DNA from: Fusibacter_A sp965140735
Lineage (GTDB): Bacteria > Bacillota > Clostridia > Peptostreptococcales > Acidaminobacteraceae
DNA: 64,000 nt
NCBI GenBank assembly: GCA_965140735.1
Contig: OZ223306.1
Coordinates: 1,922,001-1,986,000, forward strand
Direction: 5' to 3'
Made by a program: the position numbers and the translations under genes. Shown in pieces: positions 17,084 through 26,521 of this stretch; position 1 is the stretch's first letter, and every line of letters begins with the position of its first letter. The notes beneath the pieces are model-generated. The model ran no database searches, was not told the DNA's origin, and saw only the letters and a list, made by a program, of their open reading frames with translations.

Positions 17084-18331
17084 CTATATCGCCTTCTGTT
17101 TACTCTTAATAACTAAAAGACTGTTGATCAGTACAAATACAATACCAAGAGTCCCCATTACCATAAAAGCCCATCTTAGATTAATGAGATCTCCAATAAT
17201 GCCCACTGCCGGAAACAATATAATCATGAAGAAACTAAATACCATACTGGCAAAAGACAAAATTGTCGCTCTATTTTCACTTGGTATCAATTTATTAATA
17301 TAATCTGTCATAGCAATATAAGTCACACTTTCTGCCATCATCATAATGATAAAGAATACATAGTGAAAAGGAGTTAGAGCAATCCCCCAGATACAGATAA
17401 CCGTTATCCACGGCAATCCGAAAAGAATACCACTTTCTTTGACCACCTTCTCTATTCGATGTACTTGAGTGGATATAATAGCTGCTGCCATGGATGAGAT
17501 CGCAAGAATTAGCCCTATTTGAGCTTCCGTGTAATGCAATGCTTTTAAATAATTTTGATTGTAAAAAAAGATACATGTACAGAATGTGCCTATTAATTGA
17601 CCTAACACCATCAATGATGCAATTTTAGGATTCATTTTCACGACTTTAATACTCTCTAAAAGTTGATTCTTAAACGTGTCAAATCCCTCTAATAAATACC
17701 CTTTTGATTGATCTTTTGGGCTTTTTATCGTACTACTATCTACATCATCCTGTTTTGTTTTTTTAATCTCAGGTTCTATAAAGCTCAGCGACTGAATAAT
17801 GGTCAGTACACCTATCACTATAGTGATATAAAAAGCCATTGGGTAACTCTTTGTGGCAAGATACCCACCTACAAAAAATGATACAATACTTGCTGTTTGA
17901 TAAAAGACTTCTTTCCTGCCATTGATTTTCATAAATTCAGATTCTGCATCCAATTCTTTTAGAGAGTCATAGAGCAAGGCATCACCCGCACCAGATTCTA
18001 AATTATATGAGAGCGCAGAGAAAATAAAGGCTATTGCAAATCCCCAAAATTGATTTGACATTAGTAAAATCGCCACATTCACTAATGCTAAAATTCTCCC
18101 CCCTACTCGGCTTGCCTTCCTCCCTAAGAGGTCTGCCACAGCGCCGGTTGGCACTTCCATCGTAAAAGAAGTCAAATGAAAAATTGTCTCCAATAGGCCG
18201 AGTTGGGTTAGTGACATCCCTTTACTTGCCAAGTAGATCATCCATATGCCCCTTGTCAAATCTAAGTTGTACATCAATGTAAATAAGTAATTTTTCCCGA
18301 TATTGCTTTTTAATTTCTTTGTTCTGTTCAT
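17084..18331 (-). CDS. MFS transporter
   Basis: A 415-residue protein with about twelve hydrophobic segments. The N-terminal half has the MFS signature around GAVADLLGRKASRVGGR near residue 62. A hydrophilic loop near residues 195-215 separates the halves. The substrate is not evident; the pattern resembles drug-efflux-type MFS proteins. A TTTGGAGG ribosome binding site precedes the ATG. The gene lies downstream of a large structured leader region on the same strand. Confidence 0.85.
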   Translation of the reverse strand: MNRTKKLKSNIGKNYLFTLMYNLDLTRGIWMIYLASKGMSLTQLGLLETIFHLTSFTMEVPTGAVADLLGRKASRVGGRILALVNVAILLMSNQFWGFAIAFIFSALSYNLESGAGDALLYDSLKELDAESEFMKINGRKEVFYQTASIVSFFVGGYLATKSYPMAFYITIVIGVLTIIQSLSFIEPEIKKTKQDDVDSSTIKSPKDQSKGYLLEGFDTFKNQLLESIKVVKMNPKIASLMVLGQLIGTFCTCIFFYNQNYLKALHYTEAQIGLILAISSMAAAIISTQVHRIEKVVKESGILFGLPWITVICIWGIALTPFHYVFFIIMMMAESVTYIAMTDYINKLIPSENRATILSFASMVFSFFMIILFPAVGIIGDLINLRWAFMVMGTLGIVFVLINSLLVIKSKQKAI

Positions 18332-18486
18332 GTTTTACCTCCAAAGTAAAATGGATTCATTGTGTCAGCAAGGTCTTTGGAAGTTTAATATATAACAATA
18401 CTTTTCTGTCTGAAAGTTCTTGTCTAATGGCTTAACATAAGTTAAAAATGCTCATTCAAAGCGGACGAAAACTCTTGTGTCAAGTA

Positions 18487-18585
18487 GCAACATTTGAGCC
18501 ATCTCTCGATGTCCCAAACCAATTTTCGCTGACGCTGTTTGAGGTTGAATATTCCTCATCACAGCTTTTGGCTCAAATCTTGTTG
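18487..18585. other. Inverted-repeat element with internal pairing in the 18.3-19.0 kb gap
   Basis: GCAACATTTGAGCC (18487-18500) pairs with GGCTCAAATCTTGTTG (18570-18585) with a small bulge. Inside, CTGTTTGAGG and CCTCATCACAG pair again. No reading frame is convincing. It is either a second structured RNA following the ncRNA at 18595-18810 or a small palindromic repeat element. The rest of the gap toward the MFS gene (18332-18480) shows nothing I recognise. Confidence 0.45.
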
Positions 18586-18594
18586 TTTTAATAC

Positions 18595-18810
18595 AAAAAA
18601 CTCCAAGTGGGTTCACTCAGAGTTCTCAATTCTATGGCTTCTATAAAATTAAGTCTTCTTCAGACACTTGCGGGTTAACATAATATTAAATTTTAGAGAG
18701 ACCTCTTGCGTCTAATCTAAAATTTGCTATTATATTGTGTACCACTGCAAAGTATGAAAGTCTGAAGTTCATGATATTGCTCGCTTTCTAACTGGACTAA
18801 AATAAATATC
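18595..18810 (-). ncRNA. Unidentified structured ncRNA of about 215 bases
   Basis: A strong promoter lies just upstream and an intrinsic terminator ends it (stem AACTC...GAGTT at 18599-18624, then TTTTTT on the minus strand). The middle folds into a long rod: CTTCAGAC pairs with GTCTGAAG, then AAATTTTAGA with TCTAAAATTT, with internal bulges. The 5' end has GATATT/AATATC. There is no long reading frame. Length, promoter and rod shape recall 6S RNA, but I do not see the family closing stem. It could also be a leader of the MFS gene. Confidence 0.6.
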
Positions 18811-18816
18811 TTTTTT

Positions 18817-18845
18817 ATTATAGCTTAGCCCTAATAACAAGTCAA
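18817..18845 (-). promoter_or_regulatory. Strong sigma-A promoter of the ncRNA
   Basis: TTGACT (18840-18845), a 17-base spacer and TATAAT (18817-18822) on the minus strand. This is among the best promoter matches in the window. Confidence 0.8.
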
Positions 18846-18939
18846 GTGTATACCACCATAGATTATAATGACCATGTGTCCGTTTTTATCGTGAAATTGT
18901 TTAAATATTATAGAAATTTCCTGTCCCCTCTTTTTCATT

Positions 18940-18981
18940 AGAAAAGCTACCCTAAACCGTGAGGTAGTGGGCAGCTTTTCT
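18940..18981 (-). terminator. Terminator after glyA, end of the glycine operon
   Basis: AGAAAAGCTACCC (18940-18952) pairs with GGGCAGCTTTTCT (18969-18981) with one mismatch. It lies 20 bases after the glyA stop. The T-run is short and mostly within the stem. Confidence 0.6.
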
Positions 18982-19001
18982 TTGCGGGGTTGGTAATTTG
19001 A

Positions 19002-20237
19002 TTAATCCCTATATAGAGGGAATTTATCACATAATGTTTTTACACGTGCTCTTGCAGGTTCAAGATCAGCATCTCTATTGTCAATAGTCCAGCTAATAAT
19101 ATCTGCAATTTCAAGCATTTCTTCTTTTCCAAAGCCACGTGTTGTTGATGCAGGTGTTCCAATTCTAATACCACTTGTTACAAATGGACTAGCTGTCTCA
19201 TTAGGCACTGTGTTTTTATTTGTCGTAATGCCAATTTCATCGAGTAATTTTTCTGCAACTTTACCTGTAATATCTTTGTTTCTAAGGTCAACAAGCATTA
19301 AATGATTATCAGTACCACCTGACACAATGTTAAAGCCTTTTGATTTTAAAGCATCCGCCAATGTGCTTGCGTTTTCAATCACTTGTTTTTGATATGCTTT
19401 AAATTCATCCGACATCGCTTCTTTAAAACAAACCGCTTTAGCTGCAATGATATGCATTAACGGTCCACCTTGGATACCTGGGAAAATTGTTTTATCAACA
19501 GCTTTTGCATATTCTGCTTTACAAAGAATTGCACCACCTCTTGGGCCTCTTAACGTCTTATGCGTTGTCGTTGTAACGAAATCAGCATAAGGCACTGGAT
19601 TTGGATGAAGATCAGCAGCTACTAGTCCTGCGATATGTGCCATATCAACCATCATTAAAGCACCTACTTCATCACAGATTTCTTTAATTTTAGCAAAGTC
19701 TATAATTCTAGAATAAGCACTTGCACCAGAAACAATCATTTTAGGTTTTTCTGCAATTGCCATTTCTCTTAGATTTTCATAATCAATGAAGCCTTCTGCA
19801 TTTACACCATAAGAAACAAAATTGTAAAGTTTTCCAGAAAAGTTAACTGGGCTACCATGTGTTAAGTGTCCACCATCAGATAAGTTCATCCCCAAGATCT
19901 TGTCACCTGGTTCAAGAACTGCCATATAGACACCCATATTTGCTTGTGAACCAGAATGTGGCTGAACATTAGCATGGTCAGCACCAAAAAGTTTTTTCAT
20001 TCTGTCACGTGCTAAATCTTCTGATATGTCCACGAATTCACAGCCGCCATAATATCTCTTACCTGGGTAGCCTTCTGCATATTTGTTCGTTAAGTGTGAG
20101 CCCATTGCGGCCATTACTGTTTTACTTGTAAAGTTTTCAGATGCAATTAATTCAATGTTACTTGACTGTCTTTTAAGCTCAAGTTCCATTGATTCATAGA
20201 GCTCTGGGTCATTTTTCTTAATGATTTCTAAATTCAT
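19002..20237 (-). CDS. glyA: Serine hydroxymethyltransferase
   Basis: PLP enzyme that interconverts serine and glycine with tetrahydrofolate. The PLP lysine is in VTTTTHKTLRGPRGG near residue 228. GGCEFVD and SGSQANMGVY motifs are present. I place the start at 20237 (GAGGGG 8 bases upstream), giving 411 residues, the family length; the frame stays open 47 codons further but that part is lpd sequence in another frame. It is the last gene of the glycine cleavage operon, 19 bases after lpd, so glycine and serine metabolism are linked. Confidence 0.96.
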   Translation of the reverse strand: MNLEIIKKNDPELYESMELELKRQSSNIELIASENFTSKTVMAAMGSHLTNKYAEGYPGKRYYGGCEFVDISEDLARDRMKKLFGADHANVQPHSGSQANMGVYMAVLEPGDKILGMNLSDGGHLTHGSPVNFSGKLYNFVSYGVNAEGFIDYENLREMAIAEKPKMIVSGASAYSRIIDFAKIKEICDEVGALMMVDMAHIAGLVAADLHPNPVPYADFVTTTTHKTLRGPRGGAILCKAEYAKAVDKTIFPGIQGGPLMHIIAAKAVCFKEAMSDEFKAYQKQVIENASTLADALKSKGFNIVSGGTDNHLMLVDLRNKDITGKVAEKLLDEIGITTNKNTVPNETASPFVTSGIRIGTPASTTRGFGKEEMLEIADIISWTIDNRDADLEPARARVKTLCDKFPLYRD

Positions 20238-20256
20238 TGATTGGTCCCCTCTCACA

Positions 20257-21660
20257 TTACTTTTTAGTTTTGATTGGTGCCATGTGAATGGCTTCTCCTT
20301 TGAGTCCCATAGTAGCTTCTGAAAAAGCTTCTGAAAGTGTTGGATGCGCATGAATTGTACCAGCAATCGCATCAACATGCATTTTTTGGCTCACTGCAAG
20401 TGTCCCCTCATGAATCAAATCAGAAGCATGAGGTCCCATAATATGAACACCGAGTATGATATCATTCATATCCGATATTACTTTTATAAAACCTTCTGGT
20501 TCTCCAATAGAAAGTGCCTTTCCATTTGCTCCAAACATAAATTTGCTTTTCTTGAATTCAAGGCCTTCGGCTTTCGCTTGATCCTCAGTGAGTCCAACAC
20601 AAGAAATCTCTGGAAAAACAAAGATACAGCTTGGTACCACATCGTGATTACCGTGATGTAGTACGCCCATAATATGATCCACTGCAGCAATTCCTTGGTG
20701 AGATGCAGCATGTGCAAGCATGAGCTTTCCATTGACATCACCGATTGCATATACATTTTGAACATTAGTTCTAAAATGCTCATCTACACAAATGCCTTTC
20801 AGATTATATTCTACACCAGTATTTGATAAATTTAAACCTTCAATAACTGCCGATCTTCCTGTTGAGACTAAAACACTTGTGGCATCAAATGTCACTTCAC
20901 CCTTTTTAGACTCTCCTACCACAGTAAGGCCGCTTTCTGTCTTGATGATTTTAATCACTTTAGTTGATTTATGAACATCAATGCCTTTCTTCTTAACACT
21001 GACTGCAAACCGTTTTGAAATTTCTGTATCGACTTGACCTAGGACTTGATCTGCATATTCAACCACAGTCACCTCACTGCCCATGGCAGCAAAAATGCCT
21101 GCATATTCCATTCCGATGACACCACCACCAATAACCACTAATTTTTTAGGCACATCCGTAAATTCTAGGATTTTCTTGCTGGTTATGACACCCTCGAGAT
21201 CAATCCCTTCAATGGGTGGCATTTGTGGTTTAGAACCTGTGGCAATAATGATATTTTCACAAGAAATAGTTCTAATTTCGCCCGACTCCGTGGTGATCTT
21301 TAGATCTGAATCACTTAAGAACTCTGCGCTGCCATAGATGAGTTCAATGCCATTTATTTTAATCAATTGTTCAATACCACCAACCAATTGATCCACTACT
21401 TCTTTTTTTCTAGATTGAATTTTAGGGATATCAAAACTAACTGGACCTGTTTTGATCCCAAAATCCTCTATATGCATTAAAGTGTTTAGGAGTTCCGCAT
21501 TTCTATAAAGCGTCTTTGTAGGGATACATCCATAATTTAGGCAGGTGCCTCCAATTTTATGACGCTCAATTAAAGTTACCTTGGCACCTAATTGTGCACC
21601 ACGTATGGCAGCCACATAACCTCCTGGTCCACCACCTATAATGACGATTTCCTTTTGCAT
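20257..21660 (-). CDS. lpdA: Dihydrolipoyl dehydrogenase (glycine cleavage L-protein)
   Basis: FAD flavoprotein that reoxidises the lipoyl arm of GcvH with NAD+. GGGPGGYVAAIRGAQLG at the N-terminus binds FAD. The redox disulfide is in GGTCLNYGCIPTK near residue 40. The NAD motif VIGGGVIGMEYA lies near 175, and the C-terminal HAHPTLSEAF holds the catalytic His/Glu. No lipoyl domain is fused. The start at 21660 has AGGAGG 5 bases upstream; 467 residues. Its place inside the gcv operon assigns it to glycine cleavage. Confidence 0.95.
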   Translation of the reverse strand: MQKEIVIIGGGPGGYVAAIRGAQLGAKVTLIERHKIGGTCLNYGCIPTKTLYRNAELLNTLMHIEDFGIKTGPVSFDIPKIQSRKKEVVDQLVGGIEQLIKINGIELIYGSAEFLSDSDLKITTESGEIRTISCENIIIATGSKPQMPPIEGIDLEGVITSKKILEFTDVPKKLVVIGGGVIGMEYAGIFAAMGSEVTVVEYADQVLGQVDTEISKRFAVSVKKKGIDVHKSTKVIKIIKTESGLTVVGESKKGEVTFDATSVLVSTGRSAVIEGLNLSNTGVEYNLKGICVDEHFRTNVQNVYAIGDVNGKLMLAHAASHQGIAAVDHIMGVLHHGNHDVVPSCIFVFPEISCVGLTEDQAKAEGLEFKKSKFMFGANGKALSIGEPEGFIKVISDMNDIILGVHIMGPHASDLIHEGTLAVSQKMHVDAIAGTIHAHPTLSEAFSEATMGLKGEAIHMAPIKTKK

Positions 21661-21668
21661 ATTGCCTC

Positions 21669-23129
21669 CTAGACTTGTTTTTCCCACTTGAGTACTGGGG
21701 ATCTTGCTGCAAGAACCTCGTCAACTCTTCTGATTTGAGTTGTAGTAGGTGCTTGTTTTAGTAATTCAGGTGCCTCATCTGCTTCTTTGCTGATTTGAAT
21801 CATGACGTCAATGAAAGCATCAAGCGTTTCAAGGCTCTCTGTTTCAGTAGGTTCAATCATAATTGCATCATGTACAATCATTGGGAAATATATCGTTGGC
21901 GGATGATAGCCATGGTCTAAAAGACGTTTTGCCACATCAAGTGTACTACACTGATTCAGTTCACCTTTAAGACCTGCAAGTACAAATTCATGTTTACAAA
22001 TGGTATCCACAGGCAAGTTGAAATGGTCTTTTAGCTTAGCTTGCATATAGTTCGCATTGAGCACAGCCATCTCACTTGCACGTTTTAAACCTTCACTACC
22101 CATTGATAAAATATAAGTGTACGCTCTCACAAGAATTCCAAAGTTCCCATTAAAGCCCTTCATTCTACCAATTGTATCTGGTCTATTATAATCTAAACTA
22201 TATTGATCTTCTACTTTAGAAATAACTGGTGCTGGTAAAAACGGCTCTAAAAATGCTTTAACGCCAACTGGACCAGAACCTGGACCACCACCACCATGAG
22301 GTGTTGAAAAAGTCTTATGAAGATTATAATGTACAACATCAAATCCCATATCGCCAGGTCTAGCTTGACCTAAAATCGCATTTAAGTTGGCACCATCATA
22401 ATAGAGCAAACCACCGGCTTCATGCACAAGTTCAGCGATCTCAACGATATTTTTCTCGAATAGCCCTAATGTACTTGGATTTGTAAGCATTAACCCTGCA
22501 ATATCATCTCCTAATACAGCTTTTAAATTATCGAGATCAACGGCACCTTCCTTTGTAGATTTTATTTCCACAACTTCAAATCCTGCAACATTTGCACTTG
22601 CTGGATTAGTCCCATGTGCAGAGTCTGGAACGATAATTTTAGTTCTCTTCGTTTCACCACGTTTTTCATGATAAGCCTTGATAATCATAAGGCCAGTAAG
22701 TTCTCCGTGAGCACCCGCTGCTGGTTGAAGTGTAAACGCATCCATGCCGCCTATTTCAGACAACATACTCTTTAAATCATACATGAGCTCAAGCGCGCCC
22801 TGTGTTTGCACCTTGTTTTGATATGGATGAAGGTTTACAAAACCATCTAAAGCAGCCATATCTTCATTAATTTTTGGATTGTATTTCATGGTACAAGAAC
22901 CAAGAGGATAGAATCCGGTGTCTACACCAAAGTTTTTATTGCTTAATAAAGTGTAGTGTCTCACAAGTTGTGGTTCACTTACTTCTGGTAAACCAAGTTC
23001 TGTCTTTCGGAGTAAGTCCGCTGGTATTACATCATTGATTTCTACGTCATCAACTTTGCATCCAGGAATTTTATACCCTCTTCTGCCTTCTTTTGAAATT
23101 TCAAAAATAAGTTGATCGTATTTTACCAT
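21669..23129 (-). CDS. gcvPB: Glycine dehydrogenase (decarboxylating) subunit 2
   Basis: PLP-carrying subunit of the two-part P-protein, which decarboxylates glycine and passes aminomethyl to GcvH. The PLP lysine is in NLHKTFSTPHGGGGPG near residue 270. DSAHGTNPASA near 175 is typical. At 486 residues it has the usual length. It overlaps gcvPA by 7 bases, so the two subunits are likely translated together. Confidence 0.96.
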   Translation of the reverse strand: MVKYDQLIFEISKEGRRGYKIPGCKVDDVEINDVIPADLLRKTELGLPEVSEPQLVRHYTLLSNKNFGVDTGFYPLGSCTMKYNPKINEDMAALDGFVNLHPYQNKVQTQGALELMYDLKSMLSEIGGMDAFTLQPAAGAHGELTGLMIIKAYHEKRGETKRTKIIVPDSAHGTNPASANVAGFEVVEIKSTKEGAVDLDNLKAVLGDDIAGLMLTNPSTLGLFEKNIVEIAELVHEAGGLLYYDGANLNAILGQARPGDMGFDVVHYNLHKTFSTPHGGGGPGSGPVGVKAFLEPFLPAPVISKVEDQYSLDYNRPDTIGRMKGFNGNFGILVRAYTYILSMGSEGLKRASEMAVLNANYMQAKLKDHFNLPVDTICKHEFVLAGLKGELNQCSTLDVAKRLLDHGYHPPTIYFPMIVHDAIMIEPTETESLETLDAFIDVMIQISKEADEAPELLKQAPTTTQIRRVDEVLAARSPVLKWEKQV

Positions 23130-24469
23130 TTGATTGCCTCCATTGCCTCTATAAGTGCATCAATTTCTTCTTTTGTTCTCTTTTCAGTCACACAGAACAG
23201 AACTCTATTTTGATCTGATGGATATGCCTTCCCTAAATCAAAGCCACCTAAGAAGCCTTTTTCAGCTAATTTTTCATTGAGTTTCTCAATTGCCATATCA
23301 GTTTCAAGAACAAATTCTTTAAAAAATGGTGCATCATATACAGCTCTAAATTTACCAGTTTCAATGAGTCTTCTCTGTGCATAATGTGATTTTTTAACAC
23401 ATTGAGTTGCGACTTCCTTTAAGCCTTCTTTGCCAAGTGCACTGAGGTAAATCGTTGCACAAAGTGCATTCAAAGCTTGGTTTGAACAAATATTAGAAGT
23501 TGCTTTTTCTCTTCTAATATGTTGCTCTCTCGCTTGAAGTGTCAAAGTGAATGCTCTTTTGCCATCTAAGTCTAAGGTTTGGCCCACAATACGCCCTGGT
23601 AATTTTCTCATTTGCTTCGTTGATGCTGCCATAAAACCAAGGTAAGGACCACCATAATTTAGGCTATTGCCTAGAACTTGACCTTCGCCTACAGCTAAGT
23701 CTGCACCATATTCACCTGGCGTTTTGAGAATACTCATAGCAATCGGGTCTACATTCATAATAAAAAGCGCTTTATTTTCATGTGTCACTTCTACAGCTTC
23801 TGTATAGTCTTCAATGTTACCAAAGAAGTTTGGTGATTGAACGATTACACCTACTGTTTCTTTAGAAATAACATTTTTAAGTTTTTCAATATCTGTCACA
23901 CCATTCACCGACGGAATCTCTATGACATTTACATTGTTAAATCTCATATAAGTCTTAACAACTTCTCTAACTTCTGGATGAACTGTTTCAGAAATGAGAA
24001 TAGTATTGCCTTTTTGATTTGCCATAGCAAGCATAGCCGCTTCTGCTGTAGCAGATGCACCGTCGTACATAGAAGCATTTGAAACTTCCATGCCAGTCAC
24101 ATTTGCAATCATAGTTTGATACTCAAAGATAGCTTGTAATGTGCCTTGGCTAATCTCTGGTTGATAGGGTGTATACGCTGTATTAAATTCTGATCTGGAT
24201 ACCAAATGATGAATCACTGAAGGGATCGCATGATCATAGGCACCAGCACCTAAAAAACATATGAGTTCATTAGTAGATGTGTTTTTATCTGCAAGACCTC
24301 TAATATGTTTTGACACTTCTGCTTCAGAAAGTGGTGCACATAAATTCAATCTTCTATTGAGTTTAACTTGCTCTGGGATGTCATCAAATAATCGGTCTAC
24401 TGAATCAATACCAAGAACTTCAAGCATTTTCGCTTCATCTTGCTTAGTATTTGGGATGTATGGAAACAT
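23123..24469 (-). CDS. gcvPA: Glycine dehydrogenase (decarboxylating) subunit 1
   Basis: Partner subunit of GcvPB in the P-protein. It begins MFPYIPNTKQDEAKML, the family start. It contains FLGAGAYDHAIPSVIHHL near residue 75, TPYQPEISQGTLQ and YDGASATAEA. I use the second of two adjacent ATGs (24469) because GGAGG then lies 7 bases away; 24472 is also possible. About 448 residues. The gcvH stop overlaps the start region. Confidence 0.96.
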   Translation of the reverse strand: MFPYIPNTKQDEAKMLEVLGIDSVDRLFDDIPEQVKLNRRLNLCAPLSEAEVSKHIRGLADKNTSTNELICFLGAGAYDHAIPSVIHHLVSRSEFNTAYTPYQPEISQGTLQAIFEYQTMIANVTGMEVSNASMYDGASATAEAAMLAMANQKGNTILISETVHPEVREVVKTYMRFNNVNVIEIPSVNGVTDIEKLKNVISKETVGVIVQSPNFFGNIEDYTEAVEVTHENKALFIMNVDPIAMSILKTPGEYGADLAVGEGQVLGNSLNYGGPYLGFMAASTKQMRKLPGRIVGQTLDLDGKRAFTLTLQAREQHIRREKATSNICSNQALNALCATIYLSALGKEGLKEVATQCVKKSHYAQRRLIETGKFRAVYDAPFFKEFVLETDMAIEKLNEKLAEKGFLGGFDLGKAYPSDQNRVLFCVTEKRTKEEIDALIEAMEAIKW

Positions 24470-24471
24470 CA

Positions 24472-24855
24472 TTATGCCTCCTCGTTACAGTATGCTTCAT
24501 ACTCTTCAGCGTTCATGAGTTCTTCTAATTCGCTTTCATCAGAAAGTGTTACTTTGACAATCCAGTTTTCATAAGGTGCCGAATTGACAAGAGATGGATC
24601 ATTTTCTAATTCATCATTCACTTCTGTAACCGTTCCTGATACAGGCATTAGCATATCCGATGCTGCTTTTACAGATTCAATTGTTCCAAAACTATCTTCT
24701 GTTTCAAATGCTTCATCTATTTCTGGTAATTCAACATAAACGATTGATCCTAAAGAATTTTGTGCAAAATCTGTTACGCCAACTAATGCAACATTACCTT
24801 CAACTTTAACCCACTCATGATCTTTTGTATAATACAAACCGCTTAAAACTTTCAT
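24472..24855 (-). CDS. gcvH: Glycine cleavage system H protein
   Basis: Small lipoyl carrier that shuttles the aminomethyl group between P, T and L proteins. YYTKDHEWVKVEG is the family N-terminus. The lipoylated lysine is in GTIESVKAASDM near residue 64. I chose 24855 (AGGAGG 8 bases upstream), giving 127 residues; the longer frame adds nine unsupported residues. It lies between gcvT and gcvPA. Confidence 0.96.
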   Translation of the reverse strand: MKVLSGLYYTKDHEWVKVEGNVALVGVTDFAQNSLGSIVYVELPEIDEAFETEDSFGTIESVKAASDMLMPVSGTVTEVNDELENDPSLVNSAPYENWIVKVTLSDESELEELMNAEEYEAYCNEEA

Positions 24856-24935
24856 CTTCATTACCTCCTGAATATTCATCATAATTTCAGCACATTGCTG
24901 TGGCTATTGATTAAATAAATTATACCTTATTTTAA

Positions 24936-26039
24936 CTATTTTTTATAATTCTTTTGATAAAATCTTTTACTGCAAATAGTTGCTGGTAAAACTTTCTTTC
25001 TAACTTGTATGCCAAGGCTTCCACCCATCTCAGCGTATGAAGCATCAATAAGTGCCAAGCCTATATTCTTCTTGAGTGTCGGTGAAAAATAACCCGTTGT
25101 AACCACACCTATAATTTGATCATCCACTACAACATCGTAACCATGTCTCGGAATGCCTTTTTCCATCTCAAAACCGACTGTTTTTCTTGGAAGTCCAGCT
25201 TCTTTCTGAGCCACAAGTGCTTCTTTGCCAATGAATTTTTCTTTGCCTAATTTTACAAAGAAGCCAAGTCCTGCTTCAAGTGGTGTAATATCTTTAGAAA
25301 TTTCATTGCCATAAAGCGGTAATGCCGCTTCAAATCTCAAGGTATCTCTACACCCTAGTCCAGCTGGTTTTAATCCCATTTCCTTACCAGCTTCCATGAT
25401 GGTTTCCCATACTTTGACGATATTCTCGTTTTCAGTGTATACTTCAAAACCATCTTCACCAGTATAACCTGTTCTCGATACCAAGCACTTTACACCTGCA
25501 ATTGTCACATTTTGATTACAGTAGAAAAATTTGATATCTGCTAAATTCACATCAACCACTTTTTGAAGGATTTCTTGAGCAATTGGACCTTGAATTGCCA
25601 CTTCAGAAATGGAATCCGAAACATTTTCAAGGTTTAAATCGTAACCTTTTGATTGTTCAACCATCCATGCATAATCTTTTTCAACGTTACTGGCGTTAAT
25701 GACGAGATAGAAAAACTCTTGATTAAATTTGTAAACAAGTAGATCATCTACAACGCCACCATCTTCGTAGCACATCATCCCATAGAGAATTTGGTGATCT
25801 TCAAGTGTTGCCACATCGTTTGTCACAAGATTCTGGACAAATGCAAAAGCATCTTTACCTTTCACTTCAACTTCACCCATGTGAGAAACATCAAACATCC
25901 CAGCTGCTGTTCTCACAGCTTCATGCTCTTCAACGATCCCCTCATATTGAACTGGTAATGCCCAACCTGCGAAGTCAATTACTTTTCCACCCAGTTTCTG
26001 GTGGACATCAAAAAGTGCTGTTTTTTTAACTGAATCCAT
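24936..26039 (-). CDS. gcvT: Aminomethyltransferase (glycine cleavage T protein)
   Basis: Transfers the methylene group from aminomethyl-GcvH to tetrahydrofolate and releases ammonia. VIDFAGWALPVQYEGI near residue 20 and FDVSHMGEVEVKGKDA near 50 are family marks. SRTGYTGEDGFEVY near 190 and CRDTLRFEAALPLYGNE near 235 are also typical. 367 residues, the usual length. GGAGGAGG precedes the ATG. First gene of the operon, behind the tandem glycine riboswitch. Confidence 0.97.
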   Translation of the reverse strand: MDSVKKTALFDVHQKLGGKVIDFAGWALPVQYEGIVEEHEAVRTAAGMFDVSHMGEVEVKGKDAFAFVQNLVTNDVATLEDHQILYGMMCYEDGGVVDDLLVYKFNQEFFYLVINASNVEKDYAWMVEQSKGYDLNLENVSDSISEVAIQGPIAQEILQKVVDVNLADIKFFYCNQNVTIAGVKCLVSRTGYTGEDGFEVYTENENIVKVWETIMEAGKEMGLKPAGLGCRDTLRFEAALPLYGNEISKDITPLEAGLGFFVKLGKEKFIGKEALVAQKEAGLPRKTVGFEMEKGIPRHGYDVVVDDQIIGVVTTGYFSPTLKKNIGLALIDASYAEMGGSLGIQVRKKVLPATICSKRFYQKNYKK

Positions 26040-26124
26040 CCTGTTGCCTCCTCCACGTACGCCTTAGTCATACTTCTTTATAATTATACCTTTTACTCAT
26101 ACTTTAAATCTGTTTTTTAAAGAC

Positions 26125-26176
26125 AAAAAAGAGGTATATAATGGACATAGCAATGCTAGTCGCCATTATATACCTC
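26125..26176 (-). terminator. Expression-platform terminator of the glycine riboswitch
   Basis: GAGGTATATAATGG (26131-26144) is an exact complement of 26163-26176, and the minus strand then reads TTTTTT (26125-26130). The 5' arm starts within the closing helix of the second aptamer. This fits an ON switch in which glycine prevents termination. Confidence 0.9.
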
Positions 26177-26372
26177 TGTATTTTTACCTGAGAGTTTCTT
26201 GTTAAAATAGATTTATATAATCTCACTTTAACACTTCATCCTTCGGTGCCTTTCGGTCTCTCCAGAGATCCATCCAATAACACTTCTTTTGCCTGAGAGT
26301 TTCAAATTAAAAACGGCTATTTTTAATCATTGCTCCTTCGGCTACCCTCTTAAGGTATCTCGCATTATCTTC
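26172..26372 (-). promoter_or_regulatory. Tandem glycine riboswitch upstream of gcvT
   Basis: Two aptamers follow each other on the minus strand. The first has GCCGAAGGAGCAA and AACTCTCAGGCAAAAG. The second has TCTGGAGAGACCG, GCACCGAAGGATGAAG and AACTCTCAGGTAAAAATACAGAGG. These are the classic gcvT-motif blocks. A terminator overlaps the end of the second aptamer. Known members bind glycine and activate glycine cleavage genes. Confidence 0.97.
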
Positions 26373-26430
26373 AACTGGGATCAATATGATCATATGGTGT
26401 GGTCCTAAATAAAGTCCCACCTTCAAAATA

Positions 26431-26459
26431 ATTTTATTTCATATATGCTTTTATTTCAA
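26431..26459 (-). promoter_or_regulatory. Promoter of the glycine riboswitch-gcv operon
   Basis: TTGAAA (26454-26459), 17 bases, TAAAAT (26431-26436) on the minus strand. It lies about 60 bases before the first aptamer. The rest of the gap to the upstream peptidase stop is AT-rich with no other feature seen. Confidence 0.7.
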
Positions 26460-26521
26460 CCTTTTTTTTAAATCTTTAAAATTATTTTTTTTTCTTAATA
26501 TTTAGACTTATCCGAAACAGC

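Noticed and set aside
18595..18845. T-box leader for the MFS gene, because of a GTGGTAC-like stretch
   Set aside because: The stretch is in the 5' half rather than next to the terminator, and no specifier or antiterminator bulge is readable.
20238..20378. 47-codon N-terminal extension of glyA
   Set aside because: It overlaps lpd in another frame, and a proper ribosome site and family-length start exist at 20237.
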